Below are positions 10,863-22,788 of a stretch of 64,000 nucleotides of DNA, piece by piece. This DNA comes from Sphagnum compactum (lineage: Eukaryota; Bryophyta; Sphagnopsida; Sphagnales), in the NCBI GenBank assembly GCA_965153455.1, contig OZ234493.1:18342213-18406212 (forward strand). The letters run 5' to 3'. The position numbers were made by a program, and so were the translations under genes. The notes under the pieces are model-generated. The model saw nothing but the letters and a program-made list of their open reading frames with translations, searched no databases and had not been told where the DNA came from. Position 1 is the first letter of the stretch. Every line of letters starts with the position of its first letter.

Positions 10863-11100
10863 CCTGCTAGCTACAAGAAATCACAAGACACAAATACTGC
10901 TCGGCTTCAAGCTCCAAAGCCAATTCTAGATGATGAAGATCCCAATATTAACACGGTGATGATGTGTTTGAACTCACCTCCACTTCAACCTAAAGAGTAT
11001 TTGGGCAGTGTGTCAAGCAAATTCAACATTTTAGGAAGGTTTACAACCACAAGCTATGTGCAAACCAGTGTGGAAAAAGGGTATTGGCATACTAACAAAA
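10863..11100 (+). CDS. Unidentified candidate exon
   Basis: A + frame is open from after the TGA at 10860-10862 to a strong splice donor (AAAA before GTAAGAATAAG at 11101). It includes LDDEDPNINTVMMCLNSP and PKEYLGSVSSKFNILGRF, which have the mixed composition of a globular protein rather than low complexity. I do not recognise the family. An acceptor is possible at about 10842 (TATAATGCAG) but would keep an in-frame stop, so the 5' boundary is unclear. It may be a decayed exon. Confidence 0.3.
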
Positions 11101-11424
11101 GTAAGAATAAGTAACCATTCTTTCTATCTATCGCAAGTGTTTCAGTTCCCATTGTCCAATAGTTCCTTTGTATTTCCTTCTAACATACATTTCCATATTC
11201 TCCATTTGGAAATTATGAAGACCTGCATAATAGATTTTTGTATGTAAAGATAAAATAATGTAATCTCCTTAAACAAAATGGTAGTGAGCTTTTAATGTAT
11301 AGGGTTGCACCCAAGTCAAGCGGACCAACTACCTAGGTTGATGGTAAAGGACATGATTCGGGAAGAAACCACCTAGACAACAACACATCTGAGGTTCAAG
11401 ACACAAGGTTCAACAAAACAAGAC

Positions 11425-11754
11425 TTGTTGAAGGGGATAAGGAAGATTGGTGGTGGTGGTGATGGTGGACCTAATATAATACCCCAACTACTACATCAAA
11501 ACAACTTGGACAATAAGTTCATTTCTCTGATTGCCAAGAAACTGATTGCAATAGAGTCTGGTGTTGCCATAAACAACAAAGCTGAACATCGACACAATCC
11601 TTCAAAAAGTGTTATTTTGAGGTCAACAAAACAACCAATAGGTAAATTTGGTAGTAATAATCCAGCTACAAAGCCCAGGAGATTGCATGTTCATGTGGAT
11701 AAGGAAACAGAACATGTTGCAACTACTTCAACAAAGAAGGAAATCAAGTTTTAG
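11425..11754 (+). other. Open frame of 109 codons, unrecognised
   Basis: Serine, lysine and asparagine-rich frame with a glycine run (GGGGDGG) and PRRLHVHVDKE near its end. It lies 0.3 kb after the candidate exon on the same strand. It may be another exon of the same unknown gene or a chance frame. Confidence 0.2.
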
Positions 11755-12094
11755 AATGCCACATTATTGGGATTTGTGACAACAACAATTGCAGACAATA
11801 AACATATAGATCATAGGGAAGAACAAATAATGACTTGCAATAATTGATGATTGAATCATCAATCCAGGAAATTGGAACAATGGAATTCAGATTGAATTTT
11901 CCAATTGCATTTACAGCATTGCTAGAAAATTTAATTATTGTTGAGAACATTTTTGGCAAAAAAAGTTATAGAGTTAGTGTTTGTGGCACCGAAGAGCTAG
12001 AATTTAATGTGATGCAAATACAACACGAGTGTTTACACGAGCTCACAAATTCAAAAGGTGCCTTGACTATGCCACCACTTGCACACACATGAAA

Positions 12095-13240
12095 CACCTG
12101 GCATTAAAGATGGTCAAAGGCAATGTATAGAATCGAAACACAAAGAAGCATGGGCATGAAGGAGAGAGAGGAGCTAGCTGCTATTGTCGAAGGAGTTTCG
12201 CGAAAGAGCGCTTCTAAGACTATGAGTTGGAAACGAAAGAAAGCGAGAATTAGGGGCTTTTAAGTGTGGAGAGAGGAGAGGGTAGGGGGAATTGGTTGTA
12301 GGGTTTTGGAATAACGTCACACAGGAGAGTGACTACTTAGTTAGGGGTCCTTAAACCTTTAGGGTTTGATAACCAAACATTTTTTTGCCCTTTTTGAGGT
12401 TTCAATTTGAACCATCGATCAAAAAGATTAGTTTTTTCAACGTTTGTGATCAGTTTGAAAATGTGCATGTTTAATGATAAGGTATATTTTTGACAAGTGT
12501 CAATGTTAAAATGTTTGTTTATAGGATGTGCATTGTCTGAAGGTAGGGAGGTTGTTGTTTGATAACTCTTGATTTTTTTTCAATGAGGCCGAGACCTTCT
12601 AGAGCCCATAACTTTTGCATTTTAAGTCCAAATTGGGCGATCTAAAATGCACTAGGTGCGCCTAAACCTCCTCTACAATCCATCATTGGACCTGAGATCC
12701 AACCAAAATTTCATGAGATCGCCAAGAGCCTTTGTGTTCTAAATAATTCAAAATAGGGGTAACTTTCAAAATTGTTTCAAAATGGCATGGAAGTTTATGG
12801 GAAATATTTTGGAAGCTTCCAAAATTAAGGAAAACCATGAATTTCTTTATGTCATGATTTTCATTTGGAATTTTTATCGTGTTTTTCACAAACATGTTAC
12901 ACCTTAAGCTGTATTAAACAATCACCATGAAATTGGTTTTTTGGAAATTTAATTTTTTTGCTATGAAAATGAACATTAAACAATTCTACATTTCTAGCAC
13001 TATAAAAATACCCTACAAAATGTATTATTACAAAATGTCCCAATTTGGTCCATTATAAGTTGCAACTATGATTTCGTGGTAGCATTTTATTGCATCTTCA
13101 ATTCTATTTCATCTATGCAACAAAATACTCGTTAAACATATATGTACATTCAAGTTTCACATTATTTTAATCAAAAGGTGTGGATTTGATTCTTGAAACT
13201 AATCACATGCCTTCCATATTTAATTATATAATTACAATAT
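12095..13240. other. No gene seen
   Basis: AT-rich sequence with no recognisable exon or repeat. Confidence 0.4.
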
Positions 13241-13705
13241 GTGTGTGTATTTGACGATACATATTACAAAATTACAACTACAAACTATAGTTCCAAAATA
13301 ACGGCGTCCGCACAGTTTCACATAGCCAAACAAAACGGCCGTTCTCAAAGGCCGCCTGTTCGCCCGGTTCCAGGCCGGTCGATTCTATTCCCTCCCACGC
13401 ACCGCACCATTTTGGCTACCTTGTCGCCTATGTCAATGCGCTTACACCCTTGCTGCCTCTCGGAAGCTTTGCTTGCAACGGCAGCGATGGCGTCCCTTGG
13501 TCTACACCTCCTCTTGGTTGCTTCTCCTTCATCTTCTATAGGAACCCAATAGCCCGTTACTGTCGCCTCTTGTTCCGCTGTCTCGTGTGCTTGGCTACCA
13601 AAGAGTGTGCTATGTCCACTATTGCGTTCTTGCACCTCGGCTTGTGCCTTTGTTTTGGTCGGTTCAAGGTTTCGACGGGTTCAGGGTTTGGTTTTAGGGT
13701 AGTTA

Positions 13706-13927
13706 ATGCGAAGAAGAAGAAGAAAGGAAAAAAAAACAAAGAAGTCCCCCATCTCCTCCTCATCCGCGGATACGATCAATCTCTCTGTCGCACATTTGCA
13801 CCCCCAAATACACAGCCCACAAAAGCAAGCAAGAAAAGCGGGAGAACAAACGCAGTCGACAATTGCGCAAGAAACGCTCCGTTACAACGCTCTGAGAGCT
13901 TATTCGGTCATTGCTAACTATGGTCAG
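13706..13927 (+). CDS. Candidate first exon of an unknown gene in a GC-rich island
   Basis: The block 13.3-13.95 kb is GC-rich and CpG-bearing, like a plant gene start. A + frame begins with a very basic run (MRRRRRKEKKTKK), continues through a serine stretch and ends RYNALRAYSVIANYGQ at a good donor (GGTCAG before GTCAATGC at 13928). Another + frame (13450-13917) and a minus frame also cross the block, so the coding frame is uncertain. I recognise no family and saw no second exon. Confidence 0.3.
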
Positions 13928-14049
13928 GTCAATGCATAACCTAACCACAATTATTACATCCATGCTTTCATCTTAGTAAAGATTTTGCCCTTGTTTTGTT
14001 TTTTCCCACTTCCATTTAATTTCTGAACCCCCAAAAACATAAGTGTAGG

Positions 14050-14150
14050 GTAAAGCCCATAGCCACCGGCTTTGCTGGAATAGGGGGGCTCTGTAAGGGG
14101 AAGCTGAGCACAGGCCCAATTTCAGTAAAGGCTGTAGCCAAGGGCTTTAC
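14050..14150. mobile_element. Small hairpin (MITE-like) element
   Basis: GTAAAGCCCATAGCC at 14050 is mirrored by GGCTGTAGCCAAGGGCTTTAC ending at 14150, with nine perfect terminal bases (GTAAAGCCC). The roughly 100-bp unit could fold into a hairpin. Target-site duplication was not established. Confidence 0.45.
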
Positions 14151-14265
14151 ATCAGCCTTTTTTTTTTGGCCGAACTGGTTTAGGGTTTAGGGCCACACAC
14201 TGTCGTTGGATGAGGATTAGAGTGCCAGTTTTCATCCAGTCAGACAGGAGTTTTCGCCAGATTTC

Positions 14266-14349
14266 TAGACGTCCTCGCTATATTTAGCTACTGTCCGTAG
14301 CTACTGTCCGTCCGGAGTCAGGGGAAGCTACTTTCTTCCTTTACAATAT
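14266..14349 (+). repeat. Copy 2 of the TATA / GTCCGTCCGGAGTCAGG block
   Basis: Nearly identical to 7918-7989, but TAGCTACTGTCCG is tandemly duplicated here. Flanks differ from those at 7.9 kb, so only this short piece was copied. Confidence 0.75.
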
Positions 14350-14796
14350 ATAATTTTTAAAACGCTGCAATTTTCAAATTTTATTTTTCTGACAAATGAT
14401 TTTTTTTGGGAAGGAGATTGAAGAATATTCTGGAATATTCTACTTTTGGAAATGGAATTCTCCAATTTATTAATTGTTGGGCAGACATGTGCTGAAGCCG
14501 CTCCTGAGTCGATATTTTTCCTACAGAGGTGTAAATTGGGATCTATCTTGCAATAGCTTTATGCTAACCTGGGTGCTGGTTCACTCTGGCCCTATTCTAA
14601 CCTCTCGTACATCTGTGAGTTTGGTGTCTCCATCCAGCACATGGTAGAATCAGGAAAGTAATTAGCTCACTGTTACTGCCACATCGTAATTCAACTGGCA
14701 CTGGTTTGAAGCTTTGCTTACCGATTTTGGCCCATCGATGTCCATTTATCACATTTAAGCTGGCCCATTGACCTATAACATTAATGCTGCACCAAT

Positions 14797-14855
14797 GTAT
14801 CAACTCTGACGCTCGGACCAACATGCACCAACTCTGACGCTCGGACCAACATCGC
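14797..14855. repeat. 28-bp tandem duplication
   Basis: CAACTCTGACGCTCGGACCA plus ACATGCAC occurs twice in a row immediately before the putative retrotransposon primer-binding site. Confidence 0.7.
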
Positions 14856-15010
14856 AGCTTTGATACCTGATAGTGTCTATTATGTAACTTGTAATTTATT
14901 TAGTAAATAAGTTTGTAGACGTTATTGTTTTGTCTCTGCATAGCTAGCTAGTTGCTATTGTGGCTACACAGCTAGCCTAATCCTTAAAATAGCATAGTTG
15001 GGTAAGTATT
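14855..15010 (-). mobile_element. Ty1/copia-type LTR edge with a primer-binding site
   Basis: GCTTTGATACCT at about 14855-14866 differs at two positions from the reverse complement of the plant initiator tRNA-Met primer-binding site (TGGTATCAGAGC). The following TGATAGTGTCTATTATGTAAC would be the LTR edge of an element on the minus strand. No polyprotein reading frame accompanies it, so it is a remnant or a chance match. Confidence 0.35.
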
Positions 15011-15299
15011 TCTGGAAGGTGGAGTCGACTTGGTGATTTCTGTTTTTGAAAAGGGTGACTAGGATCGCTGATTATTATTTGCACATGTCTGCAGAGTGAC
15101 TGCAGTGGTAATAAGTGTGATTGAACACATCGACAACATGTCTGTTGTTAAGCGGAGTGTATTTGGCTATGGGGTTATCACGAAGAGAAGGCAAATTTTG
15201 GTGATTGGGTTACTTGCAAAGGGAATGCATTTGACTTCACAGAATCACCAATCAGAGGTTAACATGCTTCAAATTTTGTAGAAGGCTAAATTTTAATTG

Positions 15300-17240
15300 A
15301 GGTTGCCCATTTTCTTCATTGCTTTAGTGGTAAGAAGTTTTATCCAAGAAATCTTCAATAGAGTTTTGTAGACGAAATATCCTGGTGCTACAAACTTTGC
15401 ATGCCATTAGAATTTAGCATACACTACAAGAGTCACTTGAGTCAAGACTGGTCCACGTTGCTCAATGCGTATGCTTAATTCTAATGTGACACTTGCCAAT
15501 TGTGACTTTCCAGCCACCAGAAGAATTTAAGATACATTACAAGACTAGTCCCCAATAGATTATGGGGCATGATTAACTAGGGCTGGCCCATCGATATGTG
15601 GTGCAAGAGAATCTAAATGGCATAAGCCAACATGAAGTAGATGAAAAAAAAGGTTGGAATGGGCAACCTACATAATTCAACCAATATTTTGTAAATTGAG
15701 CAAGAAAATTTGGGCTTAAGCTTTTGAAAAATATTTCAAAAATTGGTGGAGAGCTTTCTAATTTTTGCATTTCCCAGCTCCAAGAACTACAACACACAAC
15801 CATCAAAGTGCTTGATACGACAAAAAAACGTAGTCCAATATAATTCACATTTAACTTTTTTGTTTCACCTTAACCTTCAAAAAAAGGTATTTATGTCTTT
15901 GATTTCTTTCATATCTTGCACAATTTGGTTAATAGTCTTGTTAACTAGAATAGGCTTCCAACTCCATCTACAATCTGCATATGGGCAAAGAGCACTTGCC
16001 ATTGAATCCCACTCACAAGTTTAGCAAAGAGGAAAACCAAAATGACATACATCTAGTTTAAATTCATGAGGCTAATGACTAAAGTTTTAGAAATTTTCAA
16101 ATTTTGGTCACAAGGTGCCAAGAAGCTCATAGGAGTTGGAAGTTGGAACTATGTAAACCACATTTGCAAATTCACATGTTCACTTGTGAATTGGAGACAC
16201 CAAAAGGGCAATTGGAAAGTCAACTGACCCAAATGTAATTTATTTTCAAATGTTCAAGCATGTGATAGTTCTTGAACCTTGACCATTTTGAAGAGAATGG
16301 TGATAATGTTGGATGTTGCATTTAGCCTAGATCATATAGTTGTTTAAAGTCCACATACACATCATCAAGCTTTTCATTAAGTGTGTGTTTGAGAATGTTC
16401 AAAACCAATAGCAGATGTGAATAATCACATAACTAACATCAAAATTAAAACAGTCGTAAATCGATCATGTTTTACTTTTGACAGTGTTAGGGATTTTCAT
16501 TCTTACCATGTTCAATATTATTTAATAGCTTAAGCTTATGATGTTCCTCATGAAAATGAATTAAGTTCAACATTATGGTAAAGAATATAATCTCAATTTT
16601 GAAAATATTGTCTTAGTTGACAAATTAGAAATCACTATAATTGGCTTGTGAATCACACACTTCCCTCAAAACTCAATTTTCTTTTGAATGTCACACCTTT
16701 CAACTTCATCTAAGAAGATAATTTTGTGGTGTCTTAGTGGTAATGTGACTTTCTTCTACACAAATTGTTGCACCTAACATTTATACTTCTACATGACAAA
16801 TTGTCAACCTCCCCCATCTACCCACTTCAATTTTAGTATCCTTGACATACACAGTTAACATTAACATCTACATTAACGTCGAAATATCTCAAGGGAAAAG
16901 TTTAATTGATATGCATAAATTGAACAATTTAAAAACATATCATTGAAAGCATTAAATTTAAACATTTTAATTGGAATTTAGGGCCTAACAACTCATGTGT
17001 GAAAGCTAGTATGCTCCAAGGTTATTAATGTCAACCTTGTCATGTCACATTAGTCACATCTGTTTAGATGCCGATGCAACCATATGTCACGTCAGTTTAA
17101 AGTCAACCTAAGGTCAAGCTAGATTGAGTATAATAATGTTTTTATCAAGAGTAAAATAGTTACCCTTGTGGACATATTACATGCGGACTATGTTAAAAAG
17201 TTACCATGCCAAGCCAACACATGCATTCTTAGTTCAAGAA
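15300..17240. other. No gene seen
   Basis: AT-rich sequence; no exon, RNA gene or regular repeat recognised. Confidence 0.4.
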
Positions 17241-17247
17241 TTATAAA

Positions 17248-17292
17248 CTAGTTGGTCCCTTCTGGGACCTGGAGTGGAGGTAGGCCTAACGC
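17248..17292. repeat. Dispersed GGGACCTGGAGTGGA word, copy 1
   Basis: About 45 bases around GGGACCTGGAGTGGAGG and GGCCTAA are shared with 33885-33930. The conserved part may be the edge of a dispersed element. Confidence 0.5.
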
Positions 17293-17630
17293 CGTCTTTT
17301 ATAGACTACGTCCGTCTCTCTCTCTCTCAAGTAGAGCAGTACTGCTCCTGCAGCACTAACCTTTAGGTTGTCAACTTGGGTCACTAGAGAGAGTCAACAC
17401 AGACAGATGGGATGATGATGTTACACTCTTGCTCTGCAATATTACCTAGTTCATTACCTATTAAGAAGAGGTGAGGACTTCGAAAATTTCACATAGCCTG
17501 TTGTTTCCAGCAACTACAAACACACTGAATGATTGCTAGTCACAGTATGAGACTTGGAGAAAAGAACAGTACTAATTTGGAACAGTTGGACTATTTACAG
17601 GATCTTAACAGACTGTTGTTCTCTAACGTT

Positions 17631-18215
17631 GTAGACAAAGCTGCCCAGAAAACTGAATACTACATGGGGGGGGGATAAACAAGCCAGCAGCAGCTGCAAA
17701 ATCACTGGCATATGTAAGTCTTCTTCAGCACCTGGACGCTTTCTGCAGCTGATGTCCGCAGACATGTCTCTGATGGATTCAATGATACAAATGAGATCGG
17801 AGGGGATTTTCACAAGAGCCCTATGAATTATATGGTCCATCAAGCTTGGACTTCTTGTGCAACTCTACCCTTTTTTTTTCCCCAAAATAAATATTGCTGC
17901 TAGTGAGAACCAGGATGTAGGTTGCAATAGCCTGTCAGTGTGTCTTTTATTAGTACCCAACATATTTATTAAAAAACAATTTCCCGATAACAGGGCAATT
18001 CTAGCCTCCATGCCTTGATTTTATTTATTAAAAAACTGTGGACTCTGAGAAACTTTTTCAAATTCCCATCTAGCAATTAAGTAGTTTCAATGATATTCAA
18101 TCAGCCAACAAGGGCACAGTGACTTGAGAGCCTTCGGGTGAAACCAAGCTAGTCCATTTAATTATTTCTAAACATTACAAATATCCCATGCTTAGACTAA
18201 ATCAGGATTTATTGC
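17631..18215. repeat. 0.6-kb direct duplication, copy 1
   Basis: From CAAAGCTGCCCAGAAAACTG to the ATCCCATGC/CTAAATCAGG end this block matches 23030-23610 closely in the same orientation. It contains a minus-strand frame (ALVKIPSDLICIIESI and so on) that is largely kept in both copies. I do not recognise that frame. The second copy abuts the IFT144 exon. Confidence 0.85.
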
Positions 18216-18856
18216 AAACTTTAGACTCCGTACACTGATTACTCACCAACATAGTTGTCAGATTACTTTGCATTTTGCGCTCAAACCCAACCTTTTTACA
18301 GGCTCATGGTTGCAGTCAGTTTTTTCCAACAAATTTTTACATTTTTTCTGAATAAAAGTTGGGAAATTTTTGGAAATCTTCGGTTTTCTCCTGTAAATTT
18401 GAATCATTTTCTGGTTTTTGGAAAATTTCACCAAATTTCTGGTTATGACAAAATTAAAAATTCAAACTCTGTTCATGATTGCCATGACTTTTGTTCAACA
18501 AACTTTGAGGATTTTTTGGTAGAAAACTTGGGAATGTTTTAGGAAATATGGGTTTTCTAGTGTGAATGACGTATTTTCTAGTTGTTTGGAAAATTTGCAA
18601 ACTTTTCAATATCACAAAATTGAAAAAAGAAGCTGTGCTCACCAATCCAGCTTTCCTGGACAGGTAATAACTAATAATTTTGCAAGCTCTAATTCCACGT
18701 GTGGTGCATGAAAAGCATTGTCTAAAGCAAGCTGCCAAGAGAATGCATCTCATTGTACTAACTCATATTACTCCAGCACGCAGTTGTTGGTCGGTACAAA
18801 TGAAAATGCAGTAAAATATAACTGAATACATCTTTTAAGCCACATATTAGTATTAT

Positions 18857-19280
18857 TTCCAAAGTAACCGTGTCTTCACCCTGTCTTTGGGCCTCCTTTC
18901 ATCCCTATTCCCTCTTTCAGTGGTATCTGCAAAGTAAGGACATTTTATTAAATCTCAACATGAAATGCTGCAACTCAGTACAAAATGCTGAAACTCAGCA
19001 ATAATGCACAAGCTTCAAGAGTAATTATAATAGTTTTACATATAAGACCAGTGAAAATATATGTAGCAGCACTGGAGGAGCTCAGGAAAAAGGAAAGACA
19101 GGATGAAACTCAGTTTACCACCAAAATTGATGGTTTTCTGAGTTTCACCCCCCCTTGATTGCCAATGTACTTTTCTGCAGGTTATTTTTTAATCTCACCC
19201 TGTGTATGACTAAACTCAGGGTTCTTGTGATGTGTTTGTCTTACTTTATGCATAACTCTATTGCTTTTTGGACAATATTC
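18857..19280 (-). mobile_element. Dispersed element A, copy 1
   Basis: Reverse-orientation copy of an element of about 420 bp also found at 20218-20580 and 29880-30320. Shared landmarks are GGTCATACACAGGGTGAGATT, GGTGAAACTCAGAAAACCATC, GAGCGCCTCCACTG, GAGATTTAATAAAATGTCC and GAGGCCCAAAGA. No protein is encoded. Confidence 0.75.
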
Positions 19281-19346
19281 AAACCTTCTACAAACCTTGA
19301 GGGATTTCTAAAATCTTGTATCTACTGTTTTTTTAAAGAATTTATG

Positions 19347-19470
19347 TTTGTAGCCAAAATGTTGATTGTCAATAGGAACATGTAGAAAAAGTGGCAATCA
19401 CCTCAAATATGGCTATAAACCAGATACTAAATAGAAAATTTAATCATCCTTCTACATCTTTGGCTACACA
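19347..19470. mobile_element. Dispersed element B (TGTAGCCAAA hairpin), copy 1
   Basis: Short element bounded by TTTGTAGCCAAA and its inverse TTTGGCTACA. Other copies lie at 21280-21388 and 35653-35773. Size and terminal inverted repeats fit a MITE. Confidence 0.6.
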
Positions 19471-20217
19471 CACCTTTCTACAGAAATTTGGCAATTTTTT
19501 TCCCCCCCCTCACTTCTCCTGACTGAAAATCTTCAAAAATCACATCATTTTTTAGTTTTCAATTTTTTATTTCGCATTTTCATGAAATTTCACAAATGAA
19601 AAAAAGTCTGCTTCTATCCTATGTACTAATGAGTTCTGATACAGTTGTCAAACAATTTTAGTGGAATATATTCCAAATTAATTAAACTGCGAGTGCACAA
19701 AAAAAAGGTTAGGTGTGAAATGTACATAAGGTGAATGTGAATGAAGCTCCCTCAAGCCCCATTATTAGGCATGTCCGCAACCTAAGGTGTCAACATGACT
19801 AGGACATTAGGGCTGGGCTGTAGCCCATGTCTTACAATTCAAAGACCATTACGAGAGTTTTACAAAATATTCATTTGGGCACACACGAACATTTCAAGCA
19901 GGTATGGCAATAATACAGGCAGTTCATTCCAGATGTGAGTAGCGAGAATAAATTTTTGGCAACCCGTGAACCTGCCCATCGAGCTTATAGCCCATCACGC
20001 TTAGTCTACACTGATGATATCAGCTGTACGCTGACTCTTTCGAGTCGGCTCATAAATAGTAACCCGTCCATCGATGAGCATCATCGGTAAGAGTATCGGG
20101 AGATGCTCAATAGCGTGAGCGAGCTCTTTCCGGATCCAACCTCTTTCTGCTTGGTTCTATGCAAAACGATTGTGTGCAGTTCATTTTGTACCTTGCCTTC
20201 AAGACGAACGTCAGACC

Positions 20218-20580
20218 TTGAAGGATGTCAGAAATTACAGATATCCGTAAAGTCAGGAAAAGACAGCACATGTACCCTGAGTTTGGTCATACATGAGGTG
20301 AGATTCCAAAAAAACCTGTAAAAAAGGACATTAGCATTCAATGGGGTTGAAACTGAGAAAACCATCAAAGAAAATCAGTCCTGAGCGCCTCCACTGCCGC
20401 TACATAAATTTTCACTGCTCCTAGCTGTACAACTACTGTAACTCCTCTAAAACCTCGTGCATTAAATGCTGAGTTTCAAGATTTCATACTGAGATTTAAT
20501 AAAATTTCCTTACTTTGCGAATACCACTAAAAGAGGGGTTAGGGGGTGAAAGGAGGCCCAAAGAGAGGGTGACTTTAAGC
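20218..20580 (+). mobile_element. Dispersed element A, copy 2
   Basis: Forward copy; same landmarks as the other two, more diverged in the first 60 bases. Confidence 0.7.
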
Positions 20581-21279
20581 ATAACTCAATTGTACTTGCA
20601 GGAACTCATTAATAACTTATTTTGTGTCAGCTTATTTACCGTAATGTTCAGGCCGTAATGTACCTGATCACCGGTTCAGTATTGTTTTGTAAATTTCCTG
20701 ATCGAGCCACATTGGCGAACATCCCTAGGCAGATTTCGACTCTAAGTGGTGACAAGAATCCAAAGAATCCTTTAATATTGTAGCCGTTACATTGAATGTG
20801 GCGATACCCTCCCCAAAAGAACTGTTTTCTGTTGCAATTTTGTGAATTATCTTTCAAAAAGGAAATTCGTGACCGAATACCCCCTTTTCAAAAACCTGTA
20901 TCGCCTTTTGGCGATTTTTCCTGGAAAAACAAAGTACTGTCTAACTTGGTGTCCGTGATTTATTTGGGCGAAAATTTACCCTGATTTAAGGTGATACAAA
21001 ACAAAAATTATTATTTTGCCAAAAAAATCTTTTTTTAATGAAAACTCATCAAATTTTGAGGGATTCTATTTTTAGGAGCCTGTCATCGCATTTACGTCTA
21101 CAAACCTTTCTGCTAATGGGAACTCTGTAATGAGACGTTGGTGACCTTTTTTCATTGCTGAAATTTTCCCATAAAGAGAAATTCAGTTTTTTTTAATGAC
21201 CTGATTTTGTAGGTTTTTAATTGTCAGAAGTGAGGGAGATAATAATAAAAGTTGGCACATCCTATATTTGGTTTGAAGT

Positions 21280-21388
21280 GTGTAGCCAATAATATAGAAG
21301 GATGATTAAAAATTTACATTTCATATCTGGTTTATATCAATGTTTGGCTAAATCTTCGTAAGGATGATTGGCACTTTGGCTACAAACA
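21280..21388. mobile_element. Dispersed element B, copy 2
   Basis: Starts TGTAGCCAATA and ends TTTGGCTACAAAC, in the opposite sense to copy 1 as judged by the internal GGTTTATA words. Confidence 0.5.
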
Positions 21389-22222
21389 AAACTTCTATAA
21401 AACAACATGGCTTTGAAGTATGGCTGCAACACAAAATCGAAGAAAAAATAAGTTTGCTTGGTGTATGAGTAATGACTTGACAAAGTCCTGGTAGACTGCT
21501 TTTTCGGGCAGCTGGTCAGAGCTGTAATGTATGCTGCAATAAAAGGGTGATCAGCACTGATTTTGCTTGTGAACACTATTGCCTGTTCAGAAGGCTTCTG
21601 CCCAATACTAGGCCTGAGGGGCCCCAATTCTTAATAATTTTATAGAATGTGCTGATTAGTTTGATAAAGTGAAAATTTTTAAAACTTGAGAAGTGCATCT
21701 TTTACCGCACATCTTTCTGTTGTCACACACACACATCATAACTAGTAGGTGTACCCCAAGGTACTCTGTTTCACCTTATTCTCACCTTTCTATTGGTGAG
21801 AGTAATGGTGAGTCAGCGTTTTTCTGTTCAAGCAATGAGTGATTATGCCAAAATTTGCAATCATCCAGCAAAGCATTAAGCCCAAATTTTTGTATACACC
21901 AGAATTGAAAGTAAAGAAAGTTATACATCCTTGGCTACCTAGTGCAGGCGACTATAAAAAGTCTGACAAGTTGGAATTTTTTTCCTCCAAATTTAGCAAA
22001 TGTTGGCCATTTCTTTCATGCAAAATCACCTGCTTGGGCTCCAGGCTGCTTCACTCTATCAGTGACGATGAATTGTTTTTAACAAAAGGATATACATGTC
22101 ATATTAATTCATATTTTGGGAAGGGAAAGATGTCTAGGGTTTAAGGTGTAGGGTTAAATTGTAGCTTAGTATAGTACGATAAATTGGATTGATGTAGGTT
22201 TTGCTAATGACTTTGTTTGCAC

Positions 22223-22315
22223 CTTGAGAAACTGCTGCATGAGAGCTGAGAATTTGCAATGGGGACATTGGCTCCAATTTCCAAGAACCATATGTTGACC
22301 TGTTGCAATGCAAAA
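22223..22315 (-). CDS. IFT144/WDR19, penultimate or last exon (zinc-binding C-terminus)
   Basis: This 31-codon exon follows a perfect acceptor (GGTTTGCAG before base 22315) and can end at a donor (GTGCAA at 22222). It reads FCIATGQHMVLGNWSQCPHC and then KFSALMQQFLK. The CIATG-x-HM ... W-x-x-CPHC-x-F-x-AL pattern is the signature of the C-terminus of IFT144 (WDR19), a subunit of the IFT-A train that carries cargo back down the cilium. It sits 0.47 kb downstream of the exon ending TIP and joins it in phase 0, exactly where the family reads IP-Y/F-C-I-A-T-G. If the donor is not used, the frame runs on for 18 more codons to a TAA at 22166-22168. The family normally adds one more CPxC pair after this point; I did not find it. 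Confidence 0.85.
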
Positions 22316-22788
22316 CTGCAAACCTCAACCCACATTACAACCACATAAAATCACAGATGGGTGAAGATGGGTGCTGAGCAAATAAGTCATCACAAGTGTG
22401 AGAGAAACCCAGGACCTTCAAAAGGGCAAGTTGATGTCCCTCATAGTTTGAATTGGGTTGTTGAATTGAAGTAGGGTTTTGTGATCTAGTATCATGAGTT
22501 CAATAGACATGCTACATGATATTCAAAAGTTTGGTGAAAGTTTGCCATTAACTTAGGCTTCAGAATTTAAGTATCTATGATTGTATTCTCATGAAAGCAT
22601 TAGCAAGCAATCTTAGTATTTTTTATCAATTTTAATAATTTGAGATGTTGGTATTAAAAAAGTTTGCAACTTTGCACTTGAAAATTAACATCAATTGGGA
22701 GTAAGATCAGCTGCACATCAAGTACTGGAAGGAATGTGAAATGACAGAGGGAGAGTGATGGTTAGTTGGAAAGATTTGTTTTGTTTAC

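Noticed and set aside
17595-17843. Minus-strand protein inside the duplication as an IFT144 exon
   Set aside because: No resemblance to the IFT144 region expected there; kept only as an unexplained shared frame.
21460-21545. Possible minus exon (SSDQLPEKAVYQDFVKSL) after TTTTATTGCAG as the last IFT144 exon
   Set aside because: It lacks the CPxC pair expected in that position and has no good donor or matching stop context.
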